64,000 nt of DNA. Origin: Bacteroidia bacterium (GTDB lineage Bacteria > Bacteroidota > Bacteroidia > Flavobacteriales > Flavobacteriaceae). Made by a program: the position numbers and the translations under genes. The stretch is taken from contig JAUIFC010000002.1 of NCBI GenBank assembly GCA_030429455.1, positions 26,079 to 90,078 of the forward strand. Direction: 5' to 3'. Shown piece after piece: positions 16,969-24,835 of the stretch (positions are counted from its first letter, which is position 1; every line of letters starts with the position of its first letter). The notes beneath the pieces are model-generated. The model saw only the letters and a list, made by a program, of their open reading frames with translations. It had not been told where the DNA came from and ran no database searches.

Positions 16969-17832
16969 CTAAAATACCCGCACGATATTAAATCCAAAGA
17001 ATATTTCTGCATCGCCCCAATCACCTCTGGCATTGCTGATAAATCCAGGTTCGTTGGTGGATTGTGCATTGGAAAACAACAACTGAAAGACATGACCACC
17101 AGTTTCGATATCAATGCCAATGGTTAAGGGATTGTTGTAAATAGAGTTGCTTTCTCGGCTAAAGTTGTACACATAATCGGCATTTAAGCTGATGCGTTTA
17201 CTTAATTTATATCGGCCACCAGCACCAAGCGCGAACTGGTTATGATTTGCAGATCCCGTTGCTCGTACATCTTGAAAGTTTTCCCTCACATACGTCGGTG
17301 CTACAAGAAATGAAAATTTATCAGAAAATCGTCTTGAAATCAACAGCTGATGGGCAAAACTCCAACGGTCAGCAGGCTCTAATGCTGGAAAAAAGTCTTC
17401 ATCCAGTTCGGCATTAATGTTGGCAATATGATAGCCCACAATATTAAACCCGAAATTTTCATTTTGTTTGGCGATGCTATATTTTACCGAACTTGCATAG
17501 GTTTGTCGCCATGATTCTCGGCTAATACTGAATTGAATACCATCAAAAAAGCTATAGACCAATTGAATCCTCGTATTGGCCTCGTCTAATCCAAAAAAGG
17601 TTTCAAACCCATTGGTAATGTCTCCAAACCTATGTGACACATACAAGTAAAAATCGCCTTTTTCAGCAATTTTAGTGGATTGTAAATTGGCAATGCGCAT
17701 GGCTTTGAAGGCAGGAAGTTGGTACGATGCCGTATCTTTTGCTTCACTTTCTAATTCGTCTAACAAATCATCTTGACTGTAACTCAAATTTTGAAATAAA
17801 ATGAAAACAAGTAATGGTATAATTTTTTTCAT
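16969..17832 (-). CDS. DUF5777 family outer-membrane beta-barrel protein
   Basis: A 287-residue protein with signal peptide MKKIIPLLVFILFQNLSYSQ. The conserved DUF5777 region is recognisable: F-KAMRIANLQSTK-AEKGDFYLYVSHRFGDITNG near 43-77 and R-x-Q-x-SFFDG near 95. The remainder is a series of amphipathic strands (RISLNADYVYNFSRESN, HVFQLLFSNAQ) ending in FFGFNIVRVF with a terminal Phe, so it is likely an outer-membrane barrel. Its function is unknown. It is the last gene of a four-gene operon, 6 bases after the OB-fold gene; the operon encodes a heme lipoprotein and a YceI protein upstream, which suggests a redox or lipid-linked envelope task. Confidence 0.86.
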   Translation of the reverse strand: MKKIIPLLVFILFQNLSYSQDDLLDELESEAKDTASYQLPAFKAMRIANLQSTKIAEKGDFYLYVSHRFGDITNGFETFFGLDEANTRIQLVYSFFDGIQFSISRESWRQTYASSVKYSIAKQNENFGFNIVGYHIANINAELDEDFFPALEPADRWSFAHQLLISRRFSDKFSFLVAPTYVRENFQDVRATGSANHNQFALGAGGRYKLSKRISLNADYVYNFSRESNSIYNNPLTIGIDIETGGHVFQLLFSNAQSTNEPGFISNARGDWGDAEIFFGFNIVRVF

Positions 17833-17838
17833 AAGGTT

Positions 17839-18222
17839 TTAGTTTAAAATAATACACTGGTCCAATTTGAGTTCTTCTAAAAGGTCGTCATAGCCAATGA
17901 TTCGGCCTTTTAGGGTCACTTTAAGCTTGTTGGTTGGAATCTCGGTGTTGGATTTAAATTGGCAATAGGTGTTTTCATTCAGGCTAAGGCCAGCTGCGTC
18001 AGTAGAGGTGACTGTGCCGGAAATAACGACCACCTTATCTTGCCATTCTGATGGATTGCTTTTTACTTTTTCAAAAATAGCCGTTGCTTCACTTGTCATG
18101 GCAACCTCTCTATCTTCAATTGTAGCGGGTGGCTTCATGACATATTCATAAAACACAACACCAACGGCAGCTGTAAATAAAAGTATGGCAATGGCAAGTT
18201 TACTTTTTTTCGATAAGTTCAT
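17839..18222 (-). CDS. Membrane-anchored OB-fold protein (tRNA_anti-like)
   Basis: A 127-residue protein with one N-terminal membrane anchor (about residues 8-26) and a soluble domain. A helix (ATAIFEKVKSNPSEWQDK) precedes five strands of an OB-fold (VVVISGTVTSTDAAGLSL ... CQFKS ... LKVTLKGRIIGYDD), matching the tRNA_anti-like group that is common in Bacteroidetes and usually periplasmic rather than tRNA-binding. It ends with DQCIILN. It overlaps the upstream YceI gene by 23 bases, so translation is coupled, and it precedes DUF5777 by 6 bases. What it binds is unknown. Confidence 0.8.
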   Translation of the reverse strand: MNLSKKSKLAIAILLFTAAVGVVFYEYVMKPPATIEDREVAMTSEATAIFEKVKSNPSEWQDKVVVISGTVTSTDAAGLSLNENTYCQFKSNTEIPTNKLKVTLKGRIIGYDDLLEELKLDQCIILN

Positions 18223-18742
18223 AACGTAAGGAAATGGTGATGGTTTCAGAGATTTTTTCGCTGACGATACTAGGGATTTTTATGTCAAAATCTTGCGGAC
18301 TCACAGTAAATTCTGATTCTAAAAGAAGTTTATCCGCCTTTTTTGTCAAACGTGCTTGAGTTGAAATGGCTTTGGATTTTCCTTTAATGTTCAATTCGCC
18401 TTGGAGTGGATAGGTTTCAGTTGAAGACAAAGCCGACCATTGAAAATTTTCCAATGCTCCTTTAAATGTGGCTTTAGGAAATTTATCCGCATCCATGTAA
18501 TTTTCATTAAAATGTTCCCGCATCAAGGCTACTCTAAAGTTGAAGGCTTTAATGAACAACAAACCCGCAATTTCTCCATTGTCCACATTGAGTAAAACCG
18601 TGGTGCTGTTGTTTTGCGCTTCAACGGGTTCGAAGGCTTCGACCGAGGCTTTGAACTCGGTAAAGCCTGTTTTGGTAAAGTATTTTTGCGCACTCAGTTT
18701 AGCAAAACAACATAAACTGAGGAAGGTGATGAAAAGCTTCAT
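18200..18742 (-). CDS. YceI family periplasmic lipid-binding protein
   Basis: A 180-residue YceI-fold lipocalin-like protein. The signal peptide MKLFITFLSLCCFAKLSAQK leads into the hallmark KTGFTEFKASVEAFEP strand. The REHFNENYMDADKFPKATFK motif near 75-95 is the YceI signature, followed by the G-L-I-GKSK and LESEFTVSPQDFDIKIPS strands. Family members with known structure bind polyisoprenoid chains or quinones in a long hydrophobic pocket. Its ATG overlaps the stop of the heme lipoprotein gene (ATGA), and its end overlaps the OB-fold gene by 23 bases, so the operon is tightly coupled. A role in quinone or lipid handling beside a heme protein is an inference. Confidence 0.9.
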   Translation of the reverse strand: MKLFITFLSLCCFAKLSAQKYFTKTGFTEFKASVEAFEPVEAQNNSTTVLLNVDNGEIAGLLFIKAFNFRVALMREHFNENYMDADKFPKATFKGALENFQWSALSSTETYPLQGELNIKGKSKAISTQARLTKKADKLLLESEFTVSPQDFDIKIPSIVSEKISETITISLRYELIEKK

Positions 18743-19095
18743 TCGTCGTCGTTTTCTGGAAAACCATCTTCAACCCACTTGTCGAACAATTCGCGATCTG
18801 CCAAAGGCATCAACCCGCTTTGTGGCATAGGGTTGTTCACGTCGTTTATCCGTAAGATCAAATTCCCATTTTCTGTAGAGTTGCGCACCAAATCGTAAGT
18901 GGACAAATTTAAACCGCCGCTAGCGGCTGATGCACTATGGCAGTTGATGCAAAAATTATCAACCACAGCTTTGATATCTGGATTATAGGATACGGTCTCA
19001 ACAATAGGCGCTGTATCTTCGTCTTCGATTACCGCTTCCGAGCAACTCCACATCCCAAATAGGATAAAAGCAATACATACATGTTTCAATGGCAT
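18739..19095 (-). CDS. Mono-heme c-type cytochrome lipoprotein
   Basis: A 118-residue lipoprotein counted from the ATG at 19095; a TTG at 19104 would add three residues. The signal peptide ends at a lipobox-like GMWSC (Cys18), then an acidic linker, then a single heme-attachment motif CINCH at 49-53 followed by SASAASGGLNLSTYD. The likely distal ligand lies in PMPQSGLMPLADRELFDKW, the 'MP-L-xx-E-x-x-x-x-x-W-x-x-G' pattern of small cytochrome c domains in Planctomycetes and Bacteroidetes. It probably works as an envelope-anchored electron carrier. It is the first gene of the operon continuing into YceI, OB-fold and DUF5777. I found no exact promoter box. Confidence 0.85.
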   Translation of the reverse strand: MPLKHVCIAFILFGMWSCSEAVIEDEDTAPIVETVSYNPDIKAVVDNFCINCHSASAASGGLNLSTYDLVRNSTENGNLILRINDVNNPMPQSGLMPLADRELFDKWVEDGFPENDDE

Positions 19096-19225
19096 AACAG
19101 TCAAGGGTTTAAAAAATTGAATTTAAAACTAATGAAATACAAATAAAATGAGTTTGACTATGGGATTTTATTAACACGAAAACGATTTAGTACGGAGTAT
19201 TAACGTTTTATTTTGATTAAATTTA

Positions 19226-19233
19226 TATTTTTG
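19226..19233 (+). promoter_or_regulatory. Bacteroidetes -7 box (TATTTTTG) for the T9SS protein
   Basis: An exact TAnnTTTG match, 74 bases before the ATG; this would give a leader of about 70 bases. Confidence 0.5.
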
Positions 19234-19307
19234 AAATACTGTAAAGACACCTACGAAAAGGATTTCGATGATTCATAAAAAAACTTAAACAAACTAAATA
19301 TGAAATT

Positions 19308-21833
19308 ATGAAAAAACAATTACAAAACTTACTTTTGGTTTTAATTATGAGCTCAACAGGTATTGGTTTTGGGCAGACTTTTACAAGCATAGCAGCTGAT
19401 AATGCCGGAAATTATGGTACAGCATGGGCTGGTGATGGAGGGACTGGCTTTGGAAGTTGGACATTTAGGGATTTTGATGGTAATGGTGCTGCAGGAGAAT
19501 TTTTACAGCAGAATGCGAACGTTGATTCACCAAACATAGCCACAGGTAATAAGTCTTTTGGTACATTTGCCAATTCAGGAAATGAGGCACGAATGGCTGC
19601 GTTTAGAAATTTTGATCAAACTTTAAAACCTGGAGATCGTTTTCAAGTGGATATTCAACATGGAAATATTCAAACTGGTTTTTCCATGGGATTTACCTTA
19701 AGATCTGGAACTAATAATTTGAATGCAGATGACTACAATTCAGACTCAAGATTTGAATTCTTGTTTATTGGAGGTAATACTAATTATAGTATAATAGGAG
19801 CTTCAACAACAGATACAGGGGTAGGTTTTACCACAAGTGGAATAAGGGTTCAAGTTACGCTTGTCGATTTAAATACAGTAGATGTTGTTCTGACCACCTT
19901 ACCATCCGGCACACCAGTAACAATATCAGGAATTTCTCTTGGAGGAACTGCTAATACTGAGTTAGAAAGCTTGGCCTTATACAATAGATATACAAATCTA
20001 GCCAATGTTTATTTCAATAATTTATCTGTGGACAGAGAAACCTATACCACAACTCAAGATGGAGATTACACAGACATAAATACTTGGTTAAATGGAGATG
20101 TTCCGCCTAACGATGGTAGAGGACTAATTCAGATTAATCATAATGTAGATTTAAATACTGATTTAGAAATATTAAATCAATTGGTGGTTTCTTCACCAAA
20201 CTCTCTTGCCGTACAGTCAACGAATGTACTAACAATTGGAAGTGTAGCTACATTAGATGTCAATTCTGGAGCCAATTTAACCTTTAAAAGTGATGTGAAT
20301 GGTTCGGCTCAACTCGGCGAATTCACTGGAACTTTATCAGGAACTGGAGATTTTACCGTAGAACGCTATATGTCCGCCAACAGAGCGTTTCGATTTGTGA
20401 CTTCACCAGTTGGAGGTAGTCAAACCATCAGAGAAGCGTGGCAAGAAGGCGCAACAACAGCAATTTCCAATCCTAATCCAGGTTATGGGACACATATCAC
20501 TGGTGAGCAAGGAACAGCAGGTACTGTAAACGCAACAAGTGGCTTTGATGAAACTCTTACAGGTAATCACTCTATATTTATTTGGGACAATAACACTGAT
20601 GGTTATGCATCAAATATGACATCAACAAATATTACACTTAATGCAGGAGATACTTATGCATTATTTGTGAGAGGTGATAGAGGCATTAATCTGACAGACG
20701 ATGATGCTGAAGGTTCTACAACCCTTAGAGCCACTGGGACAATGAATGTTGGCACACAAGCATCAGGCACAGCGTTTGATGCTTTGAGTTCTACACAAGG
20801 TCATTACAGTATAGTGCCTAACCCCTACCAAGCCATAACTGACTTATGCGCAGTTGATAGAACAAATTTAAATGATTCTTTTTGGATACGAAGTGTATCG
20901 GGTGCCGTGGGAAACTGGTTAGAACTTGACTTATCAAATAGCGGTGGTGGTTTATGTGCTGCAGCACCGGTACCTGCTCCAGGTTCTGACGATTCACGTT
21001 TTGTACCTCCTGGAATAGCTTTCTTTGTACAAACCGCAACGAATGGAGCTGCAAGTATAACATTTAATGAGGATGATAAAGCCACAGACAATGCAGCATT
21101 GACAACTGTATTTAGCCAAACCTCTATCTTTTATATTAATTCCAGATTGTATTTAACTTCTGCACTTCAAAATGGCGGTGTTGAAAGAGACGCCTTTGGG
21201 TTAAGGTTTGATAGCCAATTTACAACACTTGGTGATAGTTCAGAAGATATTGATAAATTTCTAAATACAAACGAGAGCATCGCAGTTGTAAATAATGGAC
21301 TTAAGGCAATTGACAAACAGAATATGCCATCCTTAGGAGATATCATTCAACTCAATATAACAGGTTATACTGATAGTCAGTACAGCCTATTATTTATGAT
21401 GGAAAATGTTCCAAGTGGCATGGGTGTTTTTATCAACGATAATTACTTAGGCATACAGACAGAAATCACCAACGACTATGTTTTTGATTTCACTGTTGAT
21501 GCCAATATCCCTGAAAGCATTGCCGAAGACCGTTTTAGTCTGGTGTTTGACAACACAACGCTGGGTGTTGTGGAGAATGCCTTTGGTGAAGACCTTAGCC
21601 TGTATCCAAACCCAACACGTGATGGTAATTTTAACATAGCAACGACAGGTTTGACTGGAGACGTGACTATAGAAATTACCAACGTCTTAGGTCAGGTGGT
21701 GTTTAAACAACAGCAAGCTTTAATAGGTAATGAAGTGGAAGTGAATAGTGCTCAGCTTGACAATGGTACCTATATCGTTAAATTAACTCAAGGCTCTAGA
21801 AGCTTAACATCGAAACTTATCATTAATAAATAA
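19308..21833 (+). CDS. T9SS-exported protein with type A C-terminal sorting domain
   Basis: An 841-residue secreted protein. It has an N-terminal signal peptide (MKKQLQNLLLVLIMSSTGIG) and a C-terminal Por-secretion domain of about 75 residues. That domain starts LSLYPNPTRDGNFNI, continues VTIEITNVLGQVVF and ends LDNGTYIVKLTQGSRSL, followed by KLIINK, so it is exported by the type IX system and probably attached to the cell surface or released. The first 230 residues form a beta-rich lectin/laminin-like domain of Gly/Asn/Thr-rich strands. Residues 250-370 contain repeats like those of T9SS surface proteins (YTDINTWLNGDVPPNDG). No catalytic motif is visible. The 60-residue mini-protein follows 65 bases later with its own -7 box. 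Confidence 0.9.
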   Translation: MKKQLQNLLLVLIMSSTGIGFGQTFTSIAADNAGNYGTAWAGDGGTGFGSWTFRDFDGNGAAGEFLQQNANVDSPNIATGNKSFGTFANSGNEARMAAFRNFDQTLKPGDRFQVDIQHGNIQTGFSMGFTLRSGTNNLNADDYNSDSRFEFLFIGGNTNYSIIGASTTDTGVGFTTSGIRVQVTLVDLNTVDVVLTTLPSGTPVTISGISLGGTANTELESLALYNRYTNLANVYFNNLSVDRETYTTTQDGDYTDINTWLNGDVPPNDGRGLIQINHNVDLNTDLEILNQLVVSSPNSLAVQSTNVLTIGSVATLDVNSGANLTFKSDVNGSAQLGEFTGTLSGTGDFTVERYMSANRAFRFVTSPVGGSQTIREAWQEGATTAISNPNPGYGTHITGEQGTAGTVNATSGFDETLTGNHSIFIWDNNTDGYASNMTSTNITLNAGDTYALFVRGDRGINLTDDDAEGSTTLRATGTMNVGTQASGTAFDALSSTQGHYSIVPNPYQAITDLCAVDRTNLNDSFWIRSVSGAVGNWLELDLSNSGGGLCAAAPVPAPGSDDSRFVPPGIAFFVQTATNGAASITFNEDDKATDNAALTTVFSQTSIFYINSRLYLTSALQNGGVERDAFGLRFDSQFTTLGDSSEDIDKFLNTNESIAVVNNGLKAIDKQNMPSLGDIIQLNITGYTDSQYSLLFMMENVPSGMGVFINDNYLGIQTEITNDYVFDFTVDANIPESIAEDRFSLVFDNTTLGVVENAFGEDLSLYPNPTRDGNFNIATTGLTGDVTIEITNVLGQVVFKQQQALIGNEVEVNSAQLDNGTYIVKLTQGSRSLTSKLIINK

Positions 21834-21850
21834 ACTCTAAAAAATTTGTG

Positions 21851-21858
21851 TATTTTTG
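21851..21858 (+). promoter_or_regulatory. Bacteroidetes -7 box (TATTTTTG) for the mini-protein gene
   Basis: An exact TAnnTTTG match, 40 bases before the ATG of the 60-residue gene and just after the T9SS gene. Confidence 0.5.
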
Positions 21859-21898
21859 GACAACGTCTAAAAGACATCTATAAAAAAACTATACAACA

Positions 21899-22081
21899 AT
21901 GAAAAATAGAATACTATTAACAGCAGTCTTAAGCCTTTTGTTTGTCATTGACCTAATGGCTCAGCCAATACTACCAGGTGATGGTACTGGAGATGTAGCG
22001 GACAATCCTATTCATTTTTTGGTCTATCCGTTTCTTATTCTAGGTGCTTACTTGGGATTCAAAGTGATTAAAAAGAAATAG
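21899..22081 (+). CDS. 60-residue secreted/membrane mini-protein
   Basis: A 60-residue protein made of three parts: a signal peptide (MKNRILLTAVLSLLFVIDLMAQ), a short Gly/Asp/Pro linker PILPGDGTGDVADNPIH, and one hydrophobic helix (FLVYPFLILGAYLGFKVI) with a KKK tail. After signal cleavage only the linker and a single helix remain. I know such mini-proteins as unnamed Flavobacteria genes that often sit near T9SS cargo genes; some are wrongly called signal peptidase. The layout resembles a tripartite sorting or anchor signal (motif, helix, basic tail). Function is unknown. It has its own -7 box and follows the T9SS cargo gene by 65 bases. Confidence 0.8.
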   Translation: MKNRILLTAVLSLLFVIDLMAQPILPGDGTGDVADNPIHFLVYPFLILGAYLGFKVIKKK

Positions 22082-22348
22082 ACAAAAAAAAGTTTTGTAT
22101 CAAGTACAATAAAAGTATGTCGATTCAATCTCTATTCGACAGAAAACGTAGTTATTTTGGGTTATCAAATTAGTGCATAGACCTAAGATTTTGTTTGTTT
22201 CAAAAAGTTTGTAAGCGTTAGCTTTGTTTTATCAACATATGTAATATAAGCCTGCCTATTTGGTGGGCTTTTTTAATCATAACTACGAGTAAGTAACTAA
22301 TCAGTATCTTTTATTCTTTTAGTTAACTGATTATCAAAACTAAAAAAT
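22082..22348. other. Gene-free region after the mini-protein
   Basis: I see no coding potential here. The only clear element is the terminator at 22248-22274, which is 166 bases after the nearest stop codon. The region from 22349 on is a dispersed repeat. Confidence 0.5.
22248..22274 (+). terminator. Rho-independent terminator-like hairpin
   Basis: AAGCCTGCC, loop TATTT, GGTGGGCTT with a six-T tail; the stem is 9 bp with two G-T pairs. It lies far downstream of the mini-protein stop. Confidence 0.75.
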
Positions 22349-22437
22349 CAACCGCAATGAACACAATGGAAATACGCAACAATTTAGCACTTTGTGACCC
22401 TTGCGCAAATCTTGGCGGTCCTTTAGCGGTTAAAATA
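22349..22437. repeat. Dispersed repeat family A, inverted pair
   Basis: The left arm (TCAACCGCAATGAACACAAT, 22349 on) is an imperfect inverse of the right arm at 22390-22437 (CTTTGTGACCCTTGCGCAAA ... TTTAGCGGTTAAAATA). The right arm aligns with the family A copies at 14555-14705 and with the reverse of 15599-15689. Its end overlaps the stop codon of the phosphopantetheinyl transferase gene. Confidence 0.65.
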
Positions 22438-23080
22438 AACTAAGCCTTGGTTTACAATAGTTTGAAAATTTAATATCGGGCTGGTAAGGTACAAAAATAA
22501 ATACATGAAGATCATTGTATATCTTTTCCTCTATGATACTTTGGTTAAAAGCAATGGCGACAAACTGCCCGTCATGACTAATGCTTAGCGGGGCGTTCTG
22601 CTTATTATTTTTATTCAATACACTTGGAATGCCTGTGTCGCTTTTAACGATGGCATAGTTTTTTTGCTCTAGAAGACCTTTAAAAACAGAATATTCGTCA
22701 ACTCTAAAAATTTTATTGCAGTAAATCTTTGAGGCGACATAAGAGTATATGTAGTCTGTAGTGATTTCAGTATGAATGCATAAGTCAAATGAATTTATGC
22801 TAACGCTGGAGGCAATGTTTTCAAAGACTTTGTTGAAAGAGTTTATTTTAATGGATTTTGGATTAAAAACAGGCGCCGAATCGGTTGCGCGTTGCCAAGC
22901 TTTGTAAGTAGATTCTTTAATGGACCACAACGTCCAAAAGCTTTTTAAAGGAGAGTTCGATTTTAGAATCAAATCAATTTCAAAAGCGTTGAAGAGTTTT
23001 TCAAGACATCTTGGTCTTAATTTATGGTACTGCGATTTAGCGATGTGCCAATCAATGATATCGTTGCCTATCAATTCCAT
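22430..23080 (-). CDS. 4'-phosphopantetheinyl transferase superfamily protein
   Basis: A 216-residue transferase that moves the phosphopantetheine arm of CoA onto a carrier-protein serine. The metal-binding motif GNDIIDW is at 5-11, and the WSIKESTYKAW motif with the catalytic Lys55-Glu56 and Lys60 follows at 52-62; LSISHDGQFVAIAF is the later conserved strand. The upstream neighbour on the same strand is an acyl carrier protein (101 bases away), its likely substrate. The size suits the AcpS/Sfp superfamily. The stop codon sits exactly at the edge of a dispersed repeat, so the last few residues may have been altered by repeat insertion. Which pathway is served is unknown. Confidence 0.85.
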   Translation of the reverse strand: MELIGNDIIDWHIAKSQYHKLRPRCLEKLFNAFEIDLILKSNSPLKSFWTLWSIKESTYKAWQRATDSAPVFNPKSIKINSFNKVFENIASSVSINSFDLCIHTEITTDYIYSYVASKIYCNKIFRVDEYSVFKGLLEQKNYAIVKSDTGIPSVLNKNNKQNAPLSISHDGQFVAIAFNQSIIEEKIYNDLHVFIFVPYQPDIKFSNYCKPRLSLF

Positions 23081-23181
23081 TGCCCTATTTGCCTAAAAGC
23101 TAGAAGTTTTTTCAATTTTAATGGCCAAAAAAGCTGTTACCGTTCTAAAAGGTTCTCATGCTTGTACAGCATTTTAAAGCT

Positions 23182-23439
23182 TTAGGAAGCAAGTTTGGAT
23201 TCAATAATTTTTAAAGAAGCTCCGACAGATAGCATTTTCTCCATTTCTTTATTTTCAATTCGAATGTCAAATTCATCTTCAACATCCAAAATAATATCTA
23301 CGAGATTCGCAGAATTGATATCAAGGTCTTTGATAAATTCTGTACCCTCATTCAGTTGTTCGAAACTTTCCAAATTATTGACATAGGGCTTTACGATGCT
23401 TTTGAGTTTTGCTATAATGTCGTTTTTGTCAACCCCCAT
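23182..23439 (-). CDS. Acyl carrier protein
   Basis: An 85-residue acyl carrier protein. The attachment serine is Ser43 in DLDINSANLVDIILDVED, where the usual D-S-L is replaced by N-S-A; the rest of helix II and EFDIRI fit the ACP fold. It begins one base after the fahA stop codon, so translation is coupled to the fumarylacetoacetase gene, and a phosphopantetheinyl transferase follows downstream. It differs from the housekeeping AcpP (usually DSL, next to fabF), so it is probably a dedicated carrier for a specialised product. No synthase or ligase partner is visible in the window. Confidence 0.9.
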   Translation of the reverse strand: MGVDKNDIIAKLKSIVKPYVNNLESFEQLNEGTEFIKDLDINSANLVDIILDVEDEFDIRIENKEMEKMLSVGASLKIIESKLAS

Positions 23440-23440
23440 T

Positions 23441-24727
23441 TTATTTATGTTTGTACACAGGAAGCAACATGTTTTTTACTTCGCCAAACCCAATCCGTAC
23501 GTCATCATTTTTACAATAACCTCGAATGGTTACGGTGTCATAGTCTTCGATAAATCTACGTTCAGCGCCATCTTTTAACTTTAACGGATTTTCGCCACGC
23601 CAAGATAATTCGAGCATAGAACCATACGAATCTGGTGTAGGTCCAGAAATAGTGCCGCTAGCCAGCATATCTCCAGAATTCATATTACATCCGTTTATGG
23701 TATGGTGAGCCAGTTGTTGACTCATTGTCCAATACATGTATTTGAAGTTAGTTCGAGACACCACAGTTTCTGTGCTGTCTTTTGGAGTAATGCTTACCTC
23801 AAGGTTAATGTCGTAGCTTTTCTTTTTATCTTTTGCAATGAGATAAGGCAGTAATGGTTTGATGGGTTCTGGGCTATCAATTTTAAAAGGTTGTAAAGCA
23901 TCCAAGGTTACAATCCATGGAGAAATCGATGAAGCAAAGTTTTTGGCCAAAAAAGGACCGAGAGGAACGTACTCCCATTTTTGAATATCTCTCGCACTCC
24001 AATCGTTAAAAAGCACCATTCCAAAGATGTTGTTTTCAGCTTCGTCAATTGGAATAGGTTTTCCTAAAGGATTTCCAGCCGTCGTGATAAATGCCATTTC
24101 CAACTCGAAATCTACTAATCTCGAAGGGCCAAATATTGGTGAATCTGCACCTTTTGGTAACTTTTGGCCTTGTGGTCGATGTACTTTTCTTCCACTAGTT
24201 ACAATCGACGAACTTCTGCCATGATAGCCAACAGGAATATGAAGCCAGTTTGGTAATAATGCATTTTCAGGATCTCTAAACATCTTGCCAACATTTGTCG
24301 CATGTTCTTTACTGGAGTAAAAATCGGTGTAATCTCCAACTTGAACCGGCATTTGCATTTCTATTTCATCAAGGCTAAATAACACTGCTTGTTTGTGGCT
24401 TTCATTTACTTTTAAAGTCGTGTTATTTTCGTCAAATATTTCAGCAATTCTATTTCTTACTCTACGCCAAGTTTTTCTGCCATCGGCAATAAAATCGTTT
24501 AAAGTATCTTGAAGAAAAATATCATCTGTCAACTCGATGCCTTCAAAGTACCCTAACTGATGCAAGGCACCCAAATCTATCGCGTAATCACCAATTCGCG
24601 TACCTATAGTAATGATGTCGTCTCTTGTGAGAAAAACCCCAAAAGGGATGTTCTGGATAGGAAAATCTGTTTGCTCTGGTGTGTCTAACCAGGTTTTTCG
24701 TTTAGGATCATTAGCCAATAAACTCAT
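23441..24727 (-). CDS. fahA: Fumarylacetoacetase
   Basis: This enzyme cleaves 4-fumarylacetoacetate to fumarate and acetoacetate, the last step of tyrosine/phenylalanine breakdown. The N-terminal SH3-like domain (GVFLTRDDIITIGTRIGDYA) precedes the catalytic domain. There the VGDYTDFYSSKEHATNVGKM, YHGRSSSIVTSG, LVDFELEMAF, MVLFNDWSARDIQKWEYVPL and KNFASSISPWIV motifs carry the metal ligands and catalytic His/Arg. The length of 428 residues is normal. It is the first gene of a unit with an acyl carrier protein directly behind it, which is unusual for plain tyrosine catabolism. An exact -7 box lies 38 bases before the ATG. Confidence 0.96.
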   Translation of the reverse strand: MSLLANDPKRKTWLDTPEQTDFPIQNIPFGVFLTRDDIITIGTRIGDYAIDLGALHQLGYFEGIELTDDIFLQDTLNDFIADGRKTWRRVRNRIAEIFDENNTTLKVNESHKQAVLFSLDEIEMQMPVQVGDYTDFYSSKEHATNVGKMFRDPENALLPNWLHIPVGYHGRSSSIVTSGRKVHRPQGQKLPKGADSPIFGPSRLVDFELEMAFITTAGNPLGKPIPIDEAENNIFGMVLFNDWSARDIQKWEYVPLGPFLAKNFASSISPWIVTLDALQPFKIDSPEPIKPLLPYLIAKDKKKSYDINLEVSITPKDSTETVVSRTNFKYMYWTMSQQLAHHTINGCNMNSGDMLASGTISGPTPDSYGSMLELSWRGENPLKLKDGAERRFIEDYDTVTIRGYCKNDDVRIGFGEVKNMLLPVYKHK

Positions 24728-24765
24728 GCGCTTCTGTTTTGTATTTAAGAATTGTTAAGGTCTTT

Positions 24766-24773
24766 CAAATATA
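24766..24773 (-). promoter_or_regulatory. Bacteroidetes -7 box (TATATTTG) for fahA-ACP
   Basis: An exact TAnnTTTG match on the minus strand, 38 bases before the fahA ATG. Confidence 0.55.
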
Positions 24774-24805
24774 TTATTTTATGTTTATTAACCGAATGCT
24801 TTTCT

Positions 24806-24813
24806 TATTTTTG
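24806..24813 (+). promoter_or_regulatory. Bacteroidetes -7 box (TATTTTTG) for glyA
   Basis: An exact TAnnTTTG match ending one base before the ATG at 24815. Transcription would start at or after that codon, so the true start must lie downstream. Confidence 0.6.
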
Positions 24814-24835
24814 AATGAATTTAACTAAAATGACT

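Noticed and set aside
20818..21091. Two minus-strand open frames inside the T9SS gene
   Set aside because: They are antisense to a gene with a clear signal peptide and sorting domain.
23182..23439. The housekeeping acyl carrier protein AcpP
   Set aside because: The serine motif is INSA, not DSL, and no fab genes are near; it is probably a specialised carrier.
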